Assembly (NCBI GenBank): GCA_002338715.1
Contig: DDIR01000087.1
Span: forward strand, 10,171-26,466
DNA length: 16,296 nucleotides
Reading direction: 5' to 3'
Origin: Phycisphaerales bacterium UBA1845
GTDB taxonomy: Bacteria > Planctomycetota > Phycisphaerae > UBA1845
Under the pieces are notes generated by a model. It was not told where the DNA came from. It made no database searches and saw only the letters and a list, made by a program, of their open reading frames with translations. This document shows, piece after piece, positions 7,545-15,600 of this stretch; the first letter of the stretch is position 1, and each line of letters starts with the position of its first letter. The position numbers and the translations under genes were made by a program.

Positions 7545-7573
7545 GAAACAGCTACTGAAACACTTCAGCTGAA
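7526..7573. promoter_or_regulatory. TGAAAC box cluster over the LacI promoter
   Basis: GTTTCA at 7527-7532 and TGAAAC at 7544-7549 form an inverted repeat across the -10 box. A second TGAAAC at 7556-7561 repeats the first directly at a 12-base interval. The segment then ends in the perfect palindrome TTCAGCTGAA (7564-7573). Probable operator region for the downstream regulator. Confidence 0.45.
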
Positions 7574-7613
7574 TTGTGTCACACTCTGGCAGGGAGGTTG
7601 CAACCGATCTGTT

Positions 7614-8675
7614 ATGTCATCTGTCCGAAGCATTGCCAAACTTGCCGGCGTTTCAATTACCACGGTTTCACGGGCGCTTAATAACGACCCAGCCGTCAAT
7701 CCCAAAACGCGCGAACGCGTCCTGGCGATCGCCAACCGAAGCGGATATGTCGCTTCCGTGGGCCGGCGCGTCAACACGAACATCGGATTCACCTACACCG
7801 ACGAATCGACGATCGCCCATCCATTCGACGCTGCCGTCCTCGATGGCATCATGCGCGGTGCAGATGAGCAACGTTATGACGTGTTGCTGACAAACCTGAA
7901 ACGCGACAAGCGCCCGGATGAATCGTACACACAATTCTTTCTGCGCAAGGGCATCCGCGGCGTTATCGTCCGCACGATGCGCGAGTCGCGATCAATCTGC
8001 GAAGCCATCGCTGATGAAGGCTTTCCGATGATCGTATTAAGTGAACGATTCGCATCACCGAATGTCAGCTACATCGACGGTGATTCACGGGCCGACAGTA
8101 TTCGCGCCGTCGAGTATCTCATCGCGCTCGGGCATCGCCGCATCGCCTTCGGGTTTCACAGCATTCCCGACCGCGACCACATGGACCGCTTCGCTGCTTA
8201 TAAGGAAGCCCTCGACAAGAACAGCATTCCGTACGACGACTCGCTCGTGTTCCGCCAACGCTATACGTTGGCTGGCGGGGCGACGATTCTCAAGATGGTC
8301 ATGAGCATGAAGAGTCGGCCAACCGCGATCTTCTTCGCCGACCCGCTTCTGGCGGTGGGGGCTGTCAAGCAAGCCCACGCGCTGCACATATCGATTCCGG
8401 AAGACATCTCGATCATCGGATTCGACGACACGGACCTGCGTTTCGGGGTTCATCCGACGTTGACATCGGTTTGTCAGGATGCGGGGGGGCTCGGCTTCGA
8501 AGCCGCTCAACGCCTGACCCGCATGCTGACCAACCGCGAGAAAGAAGTCTTTCAAATCTCGGTGCCGACGTTCTTCGAAGTTCACGAAAGCACGGGCGCA
8601 CCGCCAGCCGACCTCGTCGAAGAGGTCTCCTCAAACGAGGCTGGCAGCGTGTCAAAACTGAAGACGGCTGTCTGA
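7614..8675 (+). CDS. LacI-family transcriptional regulator
   Basis: A 353-residue DNA-binding regulator. Residues 3-23 are the LacI helix-turn-helix (VRSIAKLAGVSITTVSRALN), and the periplasmic-binding-like effector domain runs from about residue 55, with recognisable late motifs ISIIGFDDTDL (265-275) and TLTSVCQD (282-289). ATG 7614 is chosen because it places the helix-turn-helix at residue 3, as usual, and because a TTG farther upstream at 7515 is the -35 box of its own promoter. GGGAGG at 7592-7597 is rather far from the ATG (16 bases). Between GY (44-45) and IG (57-58) the linker is about six residues shorter than in typical members and lacks the usual PNxxARxL hinge-helix pattern. The effector is probably a sugar, given the divergently transcribed symporter. 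A 7-bp hairpin follows the gene. Confidence 0.95.
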   Translation: MSSVRSIAKLAGVSITTVSRALNNDPAVNPKTRERVLAIANRSGYVASVGRRVNTNIGFTYTDESTIAHPFDAAVLDGIMRGADEQRYDVLLTNLKRDKRPDESYTQFFLRKGIRGVIVRTMRESRSICEAIADEGFPMIVLSERFASPNVSYIDGDSRADSIRAVEYLIALGHRRIAFGFHSIPDRDHMDRFAAYKEALDKNSIPYDDSLVFRQRYTLAGGATILKMVMSMKSRPTAIFFADPLLAVGAVKQAHALHISIPEDISIIGFDDTDLRFGVHPTLTSVCQDAGGLGFEAAQRLTRMLTNREKEVFQISVPTFFEVHESTGAPPADLVEEVSSNEAGSVSKLKTAV

Positions 8676-8686
8676 CCGTTCACCTC

Positions 8687-8708
8687 GGCGATTAAGATTG
8701 CAATCGCC
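8687..8708 (+). terminator. Short hairpin after LacI gene
   Basis: ggcgatt (8687-8693) pairs with aatcgcc (8702-8708) around an 8-base loop, 11 bases after the stop codon. No T-tract follows, so termination here is uncertain. Confidence 0.35.
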
Positions 8709-8772
8709 AGCCAGGGCTTTACCTGCGGATGTGGCGAATCTCACAAACTCGCCAACAATGCCAGTCATAGAA

Positions 8773-8801
8773 TTGACGTTTCGAACCGAGCCGGATAGGT
8801 T
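8773..8801 (+). promoter_or_regulatory. Candidate promoter for tRNA-Lys
   Basis: TTGACG (8773-8778), 17-base spacer, TAGGTT (8796-8801). The -10 keeps the three most conserved positions (T1, A2, T6). Transcription would start about 30 bases before the tRNA. Confidence 0.45.
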
Positions 8802-8839
8802 AGGCGACTTCCGTTCAGGGGCCCATTTGACCTGAATTC

Positions 8840-8912
8840 GGAGGCGTAGCTCAGTTGGTAGAGCAACGGCCTTTTAAGCCGTAGGTCCTGGGTTCGAGTC
8901 CCAGCGCCTTCA
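8840..8912 (+). tRNA. tRNA-Lys (anticodon UUU)
   Basis: A complete 73-base cloverleaf. Acceptor stem GGAGGCG (8840-8846) pairs with CGCCTTC (8905-8911) including one G-U, with discriminator A at 8912. D arm: GCTC (8849-8852) with GAGC (8861-8864). Anticodon stem ACGGC (8866-8870) with GCCGT (8878-8882); loop CTTTTAA places TTT at 8873-8875. T arm: CTGGG (8888-8892), TTCGAGT, CCCAG (8900-8904). The CCA end is not encoded (ATTC follows). Confidence 0.97.
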
Positions 8913-8973
8913 TTCAATTCGCAGATACTCTGGCCGACAGTGGCGACTTCATGCTCGTTGGCCAGTTGTGCAT

Positions 8974-9696
8974 ATGACTACCCGCTCTTGCCGTCGCAGT
9001 TGGGCCAGCGACATGATCCACAAATCCTTGGTTGTTATATTGACTGCGCTCACATTGCTTTGTGCTTACCTTTTTCTGGTCGGTTTCTGGGACGAGTATG
9101 GGGTGATTTATGATGTTGTCGATGGGCGCGACACGATTGTTGTCGCCAGGACATATCGAGGCGGTCTTGTCATTTGCATCGGGCGTATGACGGTTGCAAT
9201 GGATAAGTCGGCTGAACGCCTCTACTCGAAAGACCCCGACATCTTCAAAAATGTTCGGGGATTTCGGCGGCAAATGGTGCTGCAGACCGCGATGGCCGAT
9301 CCGTGTTTCTTTCAATCTACAAACGCCACGCGATTCGGCGGCCAACTACCAACGTGGAACGCATCGTTTCAGCTGGCAAAGGTTCGCAAGTTTGGATTTG
9401 TCGTGTTTCCAATTTGGGCCCCGTTCCTTTTGTTTGCGGCTTATCCGACGTTCGTTTTGATTCGCGGGCCACTTCGGCGACGACGACGGCGGTTGCGAAA
9501 TGAATGCGTGCATTGCGGCTACAGCTTGACCGGTCTGGTCGAACCGCGATGCCCGGAATGCGGTGGGGCGAATGTGTTGCAGGAACTGAGTGACGAACTA
9601 GTCGAGGAACCATTGCCCGATACTGGACTGAAGCAGAATCACGACAAGGGCTGTCTCGATTGCAGCGACAATCACCAGCAACGCGACGCGAATTGA
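8974..9696 (+). CDS. Membrane protein with C-terminal zinc ribbon, planctomycete type
   Basis: About 240 residues of unknown function. One hydrophobic helix lies near the N-terminus (~17-39) and a second at ~141-163, with an intervening soluble part that is probably outside the membrane. An arginine-rich stretch (~168-174) follows, then a zinc ribbon: NEC-x2-CGYSLTGL-x4-CPEC, with cysteines at about 178, 181, 193 and 196. This plan of helix, external domain, helix, RRRR and CGY/CPEC recurs in many uncharacterised planctomycete proteins. The start is unsure: ATG 8974 is used; GTG 8968 and ATG 9013 (MIHKS, just before the first helix) are alternatives, and none has a clear ribosome site. The last 99 bases overlap the convergent gene at 9598-10080, so the tail after the ribbon may not be conserved. 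Confidence 0.8.
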   Translation: MTTRSCRRSWASDMIHKSLVVILTALTLLCAYLFLVGFWDEYGVIYDVVDGRDTIVVARTYRGGLVICIGRMTVAMDKSAERLYSKDPDIFKNVRGFRRQMVLQTAMADPCFFQSTNATRFGGQLPTWNASFQLAKVRKFGFVVFPIWAPFLLFAAYPTFVLIRGPLRRRRRRLRNECVHCGYSLTGLVEPRCPECGGANVLQELSDELVEEPLPDTGLKQNHDKGCLDCSDNHQQRDAN

Positions 9697-10080
9697 GCGA
9701 TCGTTCTCTCGACCCCAGACTCCATAGATCAGCAGCGCTGCCGCATAGATCGGTGCGCCCAGCAAGAGCCCTCCCAACGACAAGTAGGCGGCCACGTATG
9801 CAACCGGGACCAGTCCACCCAGTTGCTTTGGATCGTCAGCCATCGCCTTGGGAATTCGGCCCAGGTGAAGCCGAGCGGCAAGCCACGTAGCCCAAACAAG
9901 GGCCAAAGGAATCAACGGATACAGTGTCATTAGGCAAACTAGACGGAAGGGCACACTTCTGCGTCGATGTGCCGTATGTGAGTATGTGGATTCGTCGGAC
10001 GGATTAAAACCACTTCCGCACTCCGGGCAGATATGGTTGGGCAATCCGAACAAGTTGTATCCGCAGTTGAGGCAAAACAT
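9598..10080 (-). CDS. Small membrane protein with N-terminal zinc ribbon
   Basis: A 160-residue protein of unknown function. It opens directly with a zinc ribbon, MFCLNCGYNLFGL...CPECG, with Cys3, Cys6, Cys18 and Cys21. Three to four membrane helices follow (~43-68, ~90-121, ~130-153). Start chosen at ATG 10080 because the family motif begins there; the frame stays open to 10365, but that extension is Arg-, Pro- and Cys-rich with no domain and would run through the neighbour's promoter region. No ribosome site is visible. The ribbon resembles that of the convergent gene at 8974-9696, but here it is at the opposite end of the protein. The C-terminal helix and the neighbour's tail are encoded on opposite strands of the same 99 bases. 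Confidence 0.75.
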   Translation of the reverse strand: MFCLNCGYNLFGLPNHICPECGSGFNPSDESTYSHTAHRRRSVPFRLVCLMTLYPLIPLALVWATWLAARLHLGRIPKAMADDPKQLGGLVPVAYVAAYLSLGGLLLGAPIYAAALLIYGVWGRENDRSIRVALLVIVAAIETALVVILLQSSIGQWFLD

Positions 10081-10184
10081 GTGATGAGTTTTGCGTTGTC
10101 GCTGTCCGAAACTCAAGGAAATTCGCCCGATTTCCAACCGAAGAAATGTCTTCGAATTGAGGGGACGATTCTGTACACATTCCC

Positions 10185-10190
10185 TATAAT
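10185..10190 (+). promoter_or_regulatory. Candidate -10 box for carbonic anhydrase gene
   Basis: A perfect TATAAT, but without a convincing -35 at 16-18 bases. It would give a leader of about 145 bases containing a small hairpin (gccca/tgggc). The 262 bases between the two divergent starts (10080 and 10343) hold no other clear signal. Confidence 0.35.
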
Positions 10191-10342
10191 CACGGCACCT
10201 TGCGGGATGTGGCCCAAGCGTGGGCTGGACGGGGCCTTCTGGTCCTTGATTCGACGCGACGCACGAACAAATTTGCGCCGCCCGGTGGTCATCTCGATGG
10301 CCAGAGCGCGGGCCTGAATTGCCAGTCTTAGGAGCCGATGTC

Positions 10343-11008
10343 ATGCAGAAACTCATCGAAGGCATACACCGTTTTCAGCAGGAAATCTTCAGCAAGGAGG
10401 AGAAACTTTTTGAGAACCTCGCGGACGGGCAGAGCCCCCTCGCCTTGTTTATCACTTGCTCAGACTCGCGCATCGATCCGAATCGTCTGACGCAAACGAA
10501 ACCGGGTGAGCTATTCATCCTTCGCACTGCCGGCAACATTGTGCCTCCATATGGCACGGTCTTCGGCGGGGAGGCTGCGACCATCGAATACGCGGTTCGC
10601 GTGTTGAAGGTCCGCGACATCATCGTATGCGGGCATTCGTTTTGTGGGGCGGTATCGGCACTCCTGGACTCCGATTCAACTGAAGATCTGCCAGCCGTTC
10701 GTGGCCTGCTCCAGCATGCAGAAGCCACCCGTCGAATCGTGGTTGAGAATTACACGCACATCGACGATCCAGAAAAGAAGCTCACGCTCGCGGTTGAAGA
10801 AAACGTGCTGGTCCAGATCGAAAACCTGCGAACCCATCCAGCCGTCGCCGCAGCTCTCGGTCGGCGCGAATTGAATCTGCACGCATGGGTCTATGCGTTT
10901 GAGCGTGGCATCGTCTTCGCATTTGACCCGAAAGAGGGGCAGTTTGTCCGGTTGACTGAGGAAGCTACGCCAACGCGTGAATCGAATCGAGCGCTTCCCG
11001 TCATTTGA
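10343..11008 (+). CDS. Beta-class carbonic anhydrase
   Basis: A 221-residue cytoplasmic zinc enzyme that interconverts CO2 and bicarbonate. Zinc ligands and the catalytic dyad are plain: TCSDSRIDP (38-46) supplies Cys39, Asp41 and Arg43; CGHSFCGAV (96-104) supplies His98 and Cys101. [11 protein letters not shown] (61-71) and [11 protein letters not shown] (75-85) are also standard beta-CA motifs, and the length is typical. ATG 10343 is chosen over an upstream in-frame TTG (10319) because AGGAG at 10330-10334 sits 8 bases before it. It may supply bicarbonate to biotin-dependent carboxylases, whose ligase gene is in this window, though the two are not co-transcribed. The convergent methyltransferase gene ends 22 bases away with no terminator between. 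Confidence 0.96.
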   Translation: MQKLIEGIHRFQQEIFSKEEKLFENLADGQSPLALFITCSDSRIDPNRLTQTKPGELFILRTAGNIVPPYGTVFGGEAATIEYAVRVLKVRDIIVCGHSFCGAVSALLDSDSTEDLPAVRGLLQHAEATRRIVVENYTHIDDPEKKLTLAVEENVLVQIENLRTHPAVAAALGRRELNLHAWVYAFERGIVFAFDPKEGQFVRLTEEATPTRESNRALPVI

Positions 11009-11030
11009 GCTTCCATCATGTTTGCGGCAA

Positions 11031-11714
11031 TCAGAGCTTCTCGCCAATCGTCGCGCACAATGGCATCCAAAAGTTGAACTTGCGCCGGCGAATGTTGGCG
11101 AAATCGGCGTCGCGGAAATACCCGTCAATCTGCGACCAGGGGGCATGGTGCACGTTCTTTTCGATATGGGCAATGATCACGTCGAACGTCACCCAGCCGA
11201 CCACGTTGTCACGGAATCCATCGATAAGAACGAATCGCCCCTGCGGCTTGAGGATGCGATGGATATTTCGCACGACCGCGCCTTGGTGTGGGTAATGATG
11301 AAATGAATTGGAGCACGTCACCACGTCAAACGTGTTGTCGGCGAAGGGCAGAAACTCGCTGTCGGCGGCCGTGAACCGAACGCGGTGGGGGGCGTCCGAC
11401 CTTTCAAACTTCTTGCTGGCGACTTCGCACATCGCCGGCGAATAGTCGAGCCCAACAACTTCGATCGGCCAATCGCCGAGTGACAGGATCGACGCCAATT
11501 CGCCGGTCCCACAACCGATGTCCAACACACGCATGGGACGTTGGTGCTCGTCATGCCAGTTGGCGATTTCCTCGGTCAGCACGCGATAGGACGGCCGAAA
11601 CAAGAACACGTGCAGCAGTGATCGATCATAGCTACCAGCCCACGATTCAAACTCCTCGCGGGCAAGCGCCTTCATGTGCTCGGCATGCTCTTTGGTTGGT
11701 GATTCGACGGACAT
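11031..11714 (-). CDS. Class I SAM-dependent methyltransferase
   Basis: A 227-residue cytoplasmic enzyme of the Methyltransf_11/UbiE-like group. Motif I is VLDIGCGTGE (63-72), the acidic end of strand 2 is VGLDYS (87-92), then AADSEFLPF (116-124), NSFHHYP (136-142) and RILKPQGRFVLIDG (153-166), a common order in small-molecule methyltransferases. The acceptor cannot be told. ATG 11714 is used because a promoter candidate (11779-11807) and the upstream clpC terminator both lie in the region that a longer frame, open to 11864, would occupy. AGGA about 13 bases upstream is a poor ribosome site. It lies downstream of clpC on the same strand but beyond that gene's terminator. Confidence 0.88.
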   Translation of the reverse strand: MSVESPTKEHAEHMKALAREEFESWAGSYDRSLLHVFLFRPSYRVLTEEIANWHDEHQRPMRVLDIGCGTGELASILSLGDWPIEVVGLDYSPAMCEVASKKFERSDAPHRVRFTAADSEFLPFADNTFDVVTCSNSFHHYPHQGAVVRNIHRILKPQGRFVLIDGFRDNVVGWVTFDVIIAHIEKNVHHAPWSQIDGYFRDADFANIRRRKFNFWMPLCATIGEKL

Positions 11715-11778
11715 GCTGACAGTCGCAATCCTTTGCAGTGGGTTCTTTACGGCCCGGGCCATTCCCTGAAACTGCCAG

Positions 11779-11807
11779 ACTTTACACGCCTTTGCGCCGC
11801 CGGTCGA
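11779..11807 (-). promoter_or_regulatory. Candidate promoter for methyltransferase gene
   Basis: On the minus strand TCGACC (11802-11807), 17-base spacer, TAAAGT (11779-11784); four of six matches in each. It predicts a leader of about 58 bases and fits a start at 11714. Confidence 0.35.
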
Positions 11808-11833
11808 ATCCGTATTTGAAAACGCCCTGCGCA

Positions 11834-11871
11834 TAAAAAAGGGCAATGCGAGCCGAACGCCCACATTGCCC
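11834..11871 (-). terminator. Intrinsic terminator after clpC
   Basis: On the minus strand gggcaatg (11871-11864) pairs with cattgccc (11848-11841) and is followed by six T residues. It lies about 28 bases after the clpC stop codon. Confidence 0.9.
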
Positions 11872-11899
11872 GTGTGTGATTTAGAAAATAGCCGATCGA

Positions 11900-14434
11900 C
11901 TAGGTCGCGTCCGCAACATCCGCACCGGCGCCAACGGCTTCGTTGTCGTCCGGCTTATCGCCAGCAACGAGCAATCCTTCGAAAACGAGCATCGGCAGAT
12001 CGTCATCATTGGCGGCTGGTCGAACCGAAACCACCACCCGATTCTTGCCGGCGTACGAATCGCGCAGCATCGCCTCGGAAAGCGGATCTTCGACATACTG
12101 CTCAATCGCACGACGCAGCGGTCGGGCACCGAACTTCTCGTCGGTTCCGCGGTCGATGAGGAAATCCTTGGCCTCGTCGGTCAATTCGAGTTCCAGGCCC
12201 TTCGCACGCAAACGCGACGCGAGTTTGGCCACCTCGAGATCGATGATCTGGACCAGATCGTCGTGGACCAGCTTGTGGAAGACGACGATTTCGTCGAGAC
12301 GGTTGATGAACTCTGGACGGAAGTGGTTCTCCAACTCGCCCTGGAGCGTTTCCTTCATCTTCGCGTAGTTGACGTCCTCGTCCTGACGCTGGAAGCCGAA
12401 CGACGTCTCGTGCGTGATCTTCGCCGCGCCGACGTTGCTGGTCATGATGATGATCGTGTTCTTGAAGTCGACGTAGCGGCCGAACGAATCGGTCAGGCGG
12501 CCTTCTTCCATGATCTGAAGGAGCATGTTGAAGACGTCCGGGTGCGCTTTTTCGATTTCGTCGAACAGCACGACCGAGTAAGGCCGACGGCGAATGCGCT
12601 CGGTCAACTGACCGCCTTCTTCGTAACCCACGTATCCTGGAGGCGCACCAACCAGACGCGATACGTTGTGCTTCTCCATGTATTCCGACATGTCGAGGAT
12701 CATCAGCGCGTCGGGATCGCCAAACATGAATTCGGCGAGGCACTTGCCCAGGTACGTTTTACCGACGCCAGACGGTCCGACAAAGATGAAGCTGCCCATC
12801 GGGCGGTTCGGATCTTTGAGACCACTGCGTGAACGACGAACGGCGCGGGCGATGGCCTTGACGGCTTCGTCCTGACTGACGACCTTGCGATGCAACTCGG
12901 CTTCGAGCTGGAGCAGGCGTTCGATCTCGTCCTTTTCCATCCGCATGAGCGGGATGCCGGTCATCGAGCTGACCACTTCCGCGATGATCTCTTCATCCAC
13001 TTCGCCGTCGAATTCCTGAATCCGATCGCGCCAACGCTTCTTCATCTCGATCTTCTGAGACTTCAACGTTTCGGACTTGTCGCGCAGCTCTGCCGCGCGC
13101 TCGTAATCTGCACCACGGACGGCTTCGTCCTTCTCCGCGTTGATGCGGTCGACGTCGCGCTCCAACTCGGTGAGGTCCGGTGGTTTGGTCATCGATTTCA
13201 GGCGGACGCGGGCGCCGGCTTCATCGATGATATCGATGGATTTATCCGGTTGCACACGGCCCGAGATGTACCGCCCCGAAAGCTCGACAGCCGTGCTGAG
13301 GGCTTTGTCGGTGATGCGGACGCGGTGGTGGGCTTCGTAACGATCGCGCAGACCCTTGAGGATTTCCACCGTTTCTTCTTCTGAAGGCGGTTCGACGATG
13401 ATCTGCTGGAATCGACGCTCGAGCGCGCCGTCTTTTTCGATGTACTTGCGATACTCGTCGAGCGTGGTCGCACCGATGCACTGGATTTCGCCGCGTGAAA
13501 GCGCCGGCTTGAGCACGTTGGATGCGTCGATCGCACCTTCCGCGCCACCCGCACCGACCAGCGTGTGCAATTCGTCGATGAAGAGAATCACATTGCGGGC
13601 CCGTCGCACTTCGTTCATGACGGACTTGATGCGCTCTTCAAACTGACCGCGATACTTCGTGCCCGCGACCATCATCGCCAGGTCGAGCACGACGATGCGA
13701 CGGTCGGCGAGGATTTCCGGAATGTCGTTTTCAACGATCTTGGTCGCAAGGCCTTCAACGATCGCCGTCTTACCGACGCCGGCTTCACCAAGCAGCACCG
13801 GGTTGTTCTTTTGACGACGGCAGAGAATCTGCACGACGCGTTCGATTTCGTGCGTCCGGCCAATGACCGGATCGAGTTTGCTGGTGCGGGCAAGTTCCGT
13901 CAGGTCGCGGCCGAATGAATCGAGCGCGGGCGTCTTACTCTTCTTGTTCGGCTGAGCTTCACCGGAAACCACGCCGCCGGTTTCTTCAGCCTCTGCGCCG
14001 GCGCCGAGAAGATTCAGAACCTCTTCACGCACTTCATCGAGCTTGAGGTTCAGATTCATCAGCACCTGTGCAGCCACGCCGTCCTGCTCACGAAGCAGAC
14101 CCAGCAGCAGATGCTCGGTACCGACATAGTTGTGATTGAGGTTGCGCGCCTCTTCGATGGCGTATTCGATAACCTTCTTGGCGCGGGGCGTCTGCGGCAG
14201 TCGGCCCATGGTCACCATGTCGGGTCCGCTCTTGACGAGCTTCTCGACTTCGAGGCGAACCTTGCGAAGGTCTACGTCAATGTTCTTCAGGACGTTTGCA
14301 CCGACACCCGACCCTTCCTTGACGAGGCCAAGGAGGACGTGCTCGGTACCTATGTACTCATGGTTGAATCGCTGGGCTTCCTGATTGGCCAGCGCCATGA
14401 CTTTTCGTGCCCGATCCGTAAACCGTTCGAACAT
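11900..14434 (-). CDS. clpC: ATP-dependent Clp protease ATP-binding subunit ClpC
   Basis: An 844-residue AAA+ unfoldase that feeds substrates to the ClpP peptidase. Domains in order: two N-terminal Clp repeats ([12 protein letters not shown] from 2; [10 protein letters not shown] from 83); AAA1 with Walker A GEAGVGKT (216-223) and Walker B ILFIDE (283-288); a middle region with a UVR-like motif ([12 protein letters not shown], 442-453), which marks ClpC rather than ClpB; AAA2 with Walker A GPSGVGKT (553-560) and Walker B VVLFDE (621-626); sensor-2 GARPLRR (769-775). A ClpP-docking loop is present as FGF (679-681), where most ClpC have an aliphatic residue first. The tail (~805-844) is acidic and Ala/Asp-rich. 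GGAG at 14443-14446 (minus) is 8 bases before ATG. No McsA, McsB or CtsR genes are adjacent. Confidence 0.97.
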   Translation of the reverse strand: MFERFTDRARKVMALANQEAQRFNHEYIGTEHVLLGLVKEGSGVGANVLKNIDVDLRKVRLEVEKLVKSGPDMVTMGRLPQTPRAKKVIEYAIEEARNLNHNYVGTEHLLLGLLREQDGVAAQVLMNLNLKLDEVREEVLNLLGAGAEAEETGGVVSGEAQPNKKSKTPALDSFGRDLTELARTSKLDPVIGRTHEIERVVQILCRRQKNNPVLLGEAGVGKTAIVEGLATKIVENDIPEILADRRIVVLDLAMMVAGTKYRGQFEERIKSVMNEVRRARNVILFIDELHTLVGAGGAEGAIDASNVLKPALSRGEIQCIGATTLDEYRKYIEKDGALERRFQQIIVEPPSEEETVEILKGLRDRYEAHHRVRITDKALSTAVELSGRYISGRVQPDKSIDIIDEAGARVRLKSMTKPPDLTELERDVDRINAEKDEAVRGADYERAAELRDKSETLKSQKIEMKKRWRDRIQEFDGEVDEEIIAEVVSSMTGIPLMRMEKDEIERLLQLEAELHRKVVSQDEAVKAIARAVRRSRSGLKDPNRPMGSFIFVGPSGVGKTYLGKCLAEFMFGDPDALMILDMSEYMEKHNVSRLVGAPPGYVGYEEGGQLTERIRRRPYSVVLFDEIEKAHPDVFNMLLQIMEEGRLTDSFGRYVDFKNTIIIMTSNVGAAKITHETSFGFQRQDEDVNYAKMKETLQGELENHFRPEFINRLDEIVVFHKLVHDDLVQIIDLEVAKLASRLRAKGLELELTDEAKDFLIDRGTDEKFGARPLRRAIEQYVEDPLSEAMLRDSYAGKNRVVVSVRPAANDDDLPMLVFEGLLVAGDKPDDNEAVGAGADVADAT

Positions 14435-14790
14435 TTTATCTGCTCCCGCTCACACATTGATAACTTGGGCAACACTTCAACTGACGACTTTTAGTGTGCT
14501 TCTGTTCGGCTGACCACTCAAAAACCTGATCTTAACCGCTGACATTCGATTCTAGCAGTCGCCAGATAGGGCGTCCACTCTAGCAAGACCCAGGCGGCGA
14601 TGCGCAAGGCTATTGATTCGCTGATCGCCATTTGTGTATCGGCAAGGTCTGGTCAACAAACCATTCTTACGATGAGCCTATTGTGGATTTGAATGCCGCA
14701 CTGATTCAGCGAAATTGAACTTTCCTGTCATGATTCGCTGTCTGCTATATGTATTTGCCCGGCGAAAAACATATCACAGGCGGGCTGACG
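14435..14790. other. 356-base intergenic region between birA and clpC
   Basis: No gene is seen. It holds the clpC ribosome site and a candidate promoter (14549-14577, minus). Other signals are a TCTAGCA direct repeat (14551-14557 and 14579-14585) and an inverted repeat cagcgaa/ttcgctg (14707-14713 and 14734-14740). A 5-bp stem near 14760-14790 may be a weak end signal for birA. I see no CtsR-type (GGTCAAA) or CIRCE element. Confidence 0.55.
14549..14577 (-). promoter_or_regulatory. Candidate promoter for clpC
   Basis: On the minus strand TGGACG (14572-14577), 17-base spacer, TAGAAT (14549-14554). It implies a leader of about 105 bases and independent transcription from birA. Confidence 0.4.
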
Positions 14791-15594
14791 CTACATTGAA
14801 AGGCTCAAAACGGTAGTGCTGGCCGCACTGAACAGTCGCCGTCCGCCTTCGTCCAATTGCATAATAATCGCCGCGGTCGGATCGATGTCGATGAGGTTTC
14901 CTGAAATCCTCTGCCCATTTTCCTGTACCTCGCATCGACCACCGAGCCCAGCCGCCAGTGTGCGCCATTCGCCGCAGACTTGCTCTGGCGTCCATGATTC
15001 TGAATGCGTCAGCCGCTTGTCGAGGGCGTTAAGTACCGATGCGAGGATGGCTTCTCGGTTGATCGGCGATTCCGATTCAAGATCAAGCGATGTTGCCCGA
15101 TCGCGGATTGACTCCTCAAAGTGCCCGCGGTGTTGGAGGCAGTTGATTCCGAAACCGACGGCGTACCGGATGTTGCCCGTCCCGGTTGTCTGCGCTTCAA
15201 TCAGGATTCCCGAAAGTTTGCGACCGCGAAAGACCAGATCATTGGGCCATTTGATTTCGCAGCGCAGACCCGTCTCATTGAAGACGCCTTCACACAACGC
15301 GATGGGGACCACCAGCGACAGCAGGTTCGCATCGATCGCGCCGACCGCATCCACCAAGCCCACCGTGCATAGCAGACCCGCACCCGCAGGACATTGCCAA
15401 TGATTGCCCCGCCGTCCCCGACCTTGCGACTGCTTCTCCGCGACAACGACAGCACCGTCGAGTTCGCCAGCCGGCATGTCGAGGACGTGCCGATTGGTGC
15501 TGTCCACCTCGTCGAGCACCGTGATCGTTCGACGGATGCGCGTGGTGGTCAGCGCGTCTGCGACTTTTTCAGGATTGAGTCTTCCATGCTCCAT
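14791..15594 (-). CDS. birA: Biotin--[acetyl-CoA-carboxylase] ligase, single-domain type
   Basis: A 267-residue cytoplasmic enzyme that makes biotinyl-AMP and attaches biotin to carboxylase carrier proteins. Motifs: DEVDSTN (28-34), the biotin/AMP loop GRGRRGNHW (58-66), KWPNDL (115-120), KLSGILIE (126-133) and GFGINC (147-152). A C-terminal SH3-like cap follows (~215-262). There is no N-terminal winged-helix domain, so it is not expected to act as a biotin repressor. ATG 15594 (MEHGR) is used; the frame stays open to 15687, but that would add 31 residues with no family likeness and cross the promoter. No ribosome site precedes 15594; a -10-like TACCCT sits only six bases upstream, hinting at a leaderless transcript. 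Confidence 0.94.
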   Translation of the reverse strand: MEHGRLNPEKVADALTTTRIRRTITVLDEVDSTNRHVLDMPAGELDGAVVVAEKQSQGRGRRGNHWQCPAGAGLLCTVGLVDAVGAIDANLLSLVVPIALCEGVFNETGLRCEIKWPNDLVFRGRKLSGILIEAQTTGTGNIRYAVGFGINCLQHRGHFEESIRDRATSLDLESESPINREAILASVLNALDKRLTHSESWTPEQVCGEWRTLAAGLGGRCEVQENGQRISGNLIDIDPTAAIIMQLDEGGRRLFSAASTTVLSLSM

Positions 15595-15600
15595 GGGCGG

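Larger units (their letters stand above)
6774..7613. other. 840-base intergenic regulatory region between symporter and LacI genes
   Basis: No gene is supported. The symporter-side end carries a candidate minus-strand promoter and an AACGTT-centred site. The middle (about 6970-7320) holds only short open frames without good ribosome sites. The right-hand 270 bases are AT-richer and contain an array of TGAAAC/GTTTCA boxes leading into the LacI promoter. Confidence 0.6.

Noticed and set aside
7515..7613. N-terminal extension of the LacI-family protein from TTG 7515
   Set aside because: The TTG is part of a strong -35 box (TTGACC-18-TATAGT), the extra residues have no likeness to the family, and ATG 7614 places the helix-turn-helix right at the N-terminus as usual.
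10319..10342. TTG start for the carbonic anhydrase
   Set aside because: AGGAG at 10330-10334 has ideal spacing to ATG 10343 and would lie inside the coding region if TTG 10319 were used.
10081..10365. 95-residue upstream extension of the minus-strand zinc-ribbon protein
   Set aside because: Low-complexity Arg/Pro/Cys sequence without a domain, overlapping the carbonic anhydrase leader and its TATAAT; the family motif begins at Met 10080.
11715..11864. 50-residue upstream extension of the methyltransferase
   Set aside because: It would run into the clpC terminator and across the best promoter candidate; the extension resembles no methyltransferase N-terminus.
12263..13918. Long plus-strand open frames (up to 189 codons) antisense to clpC
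   Set aside because: They mirror the codon bias of a highly conserved gene on the other strand and show no domain or ribosome site.
14435..14560. CtsR or CIRCE heat-shock operator before clpC
   Set aside because: I looked for GGTCAAA/TTTGACC and the CIRCE inverted repeat and found neither.
14760..14790. Terminator for birA
   Set aside because: Only a 5-bp gcccg/cgggc stem with the T-run inside the loop, not after the stem.
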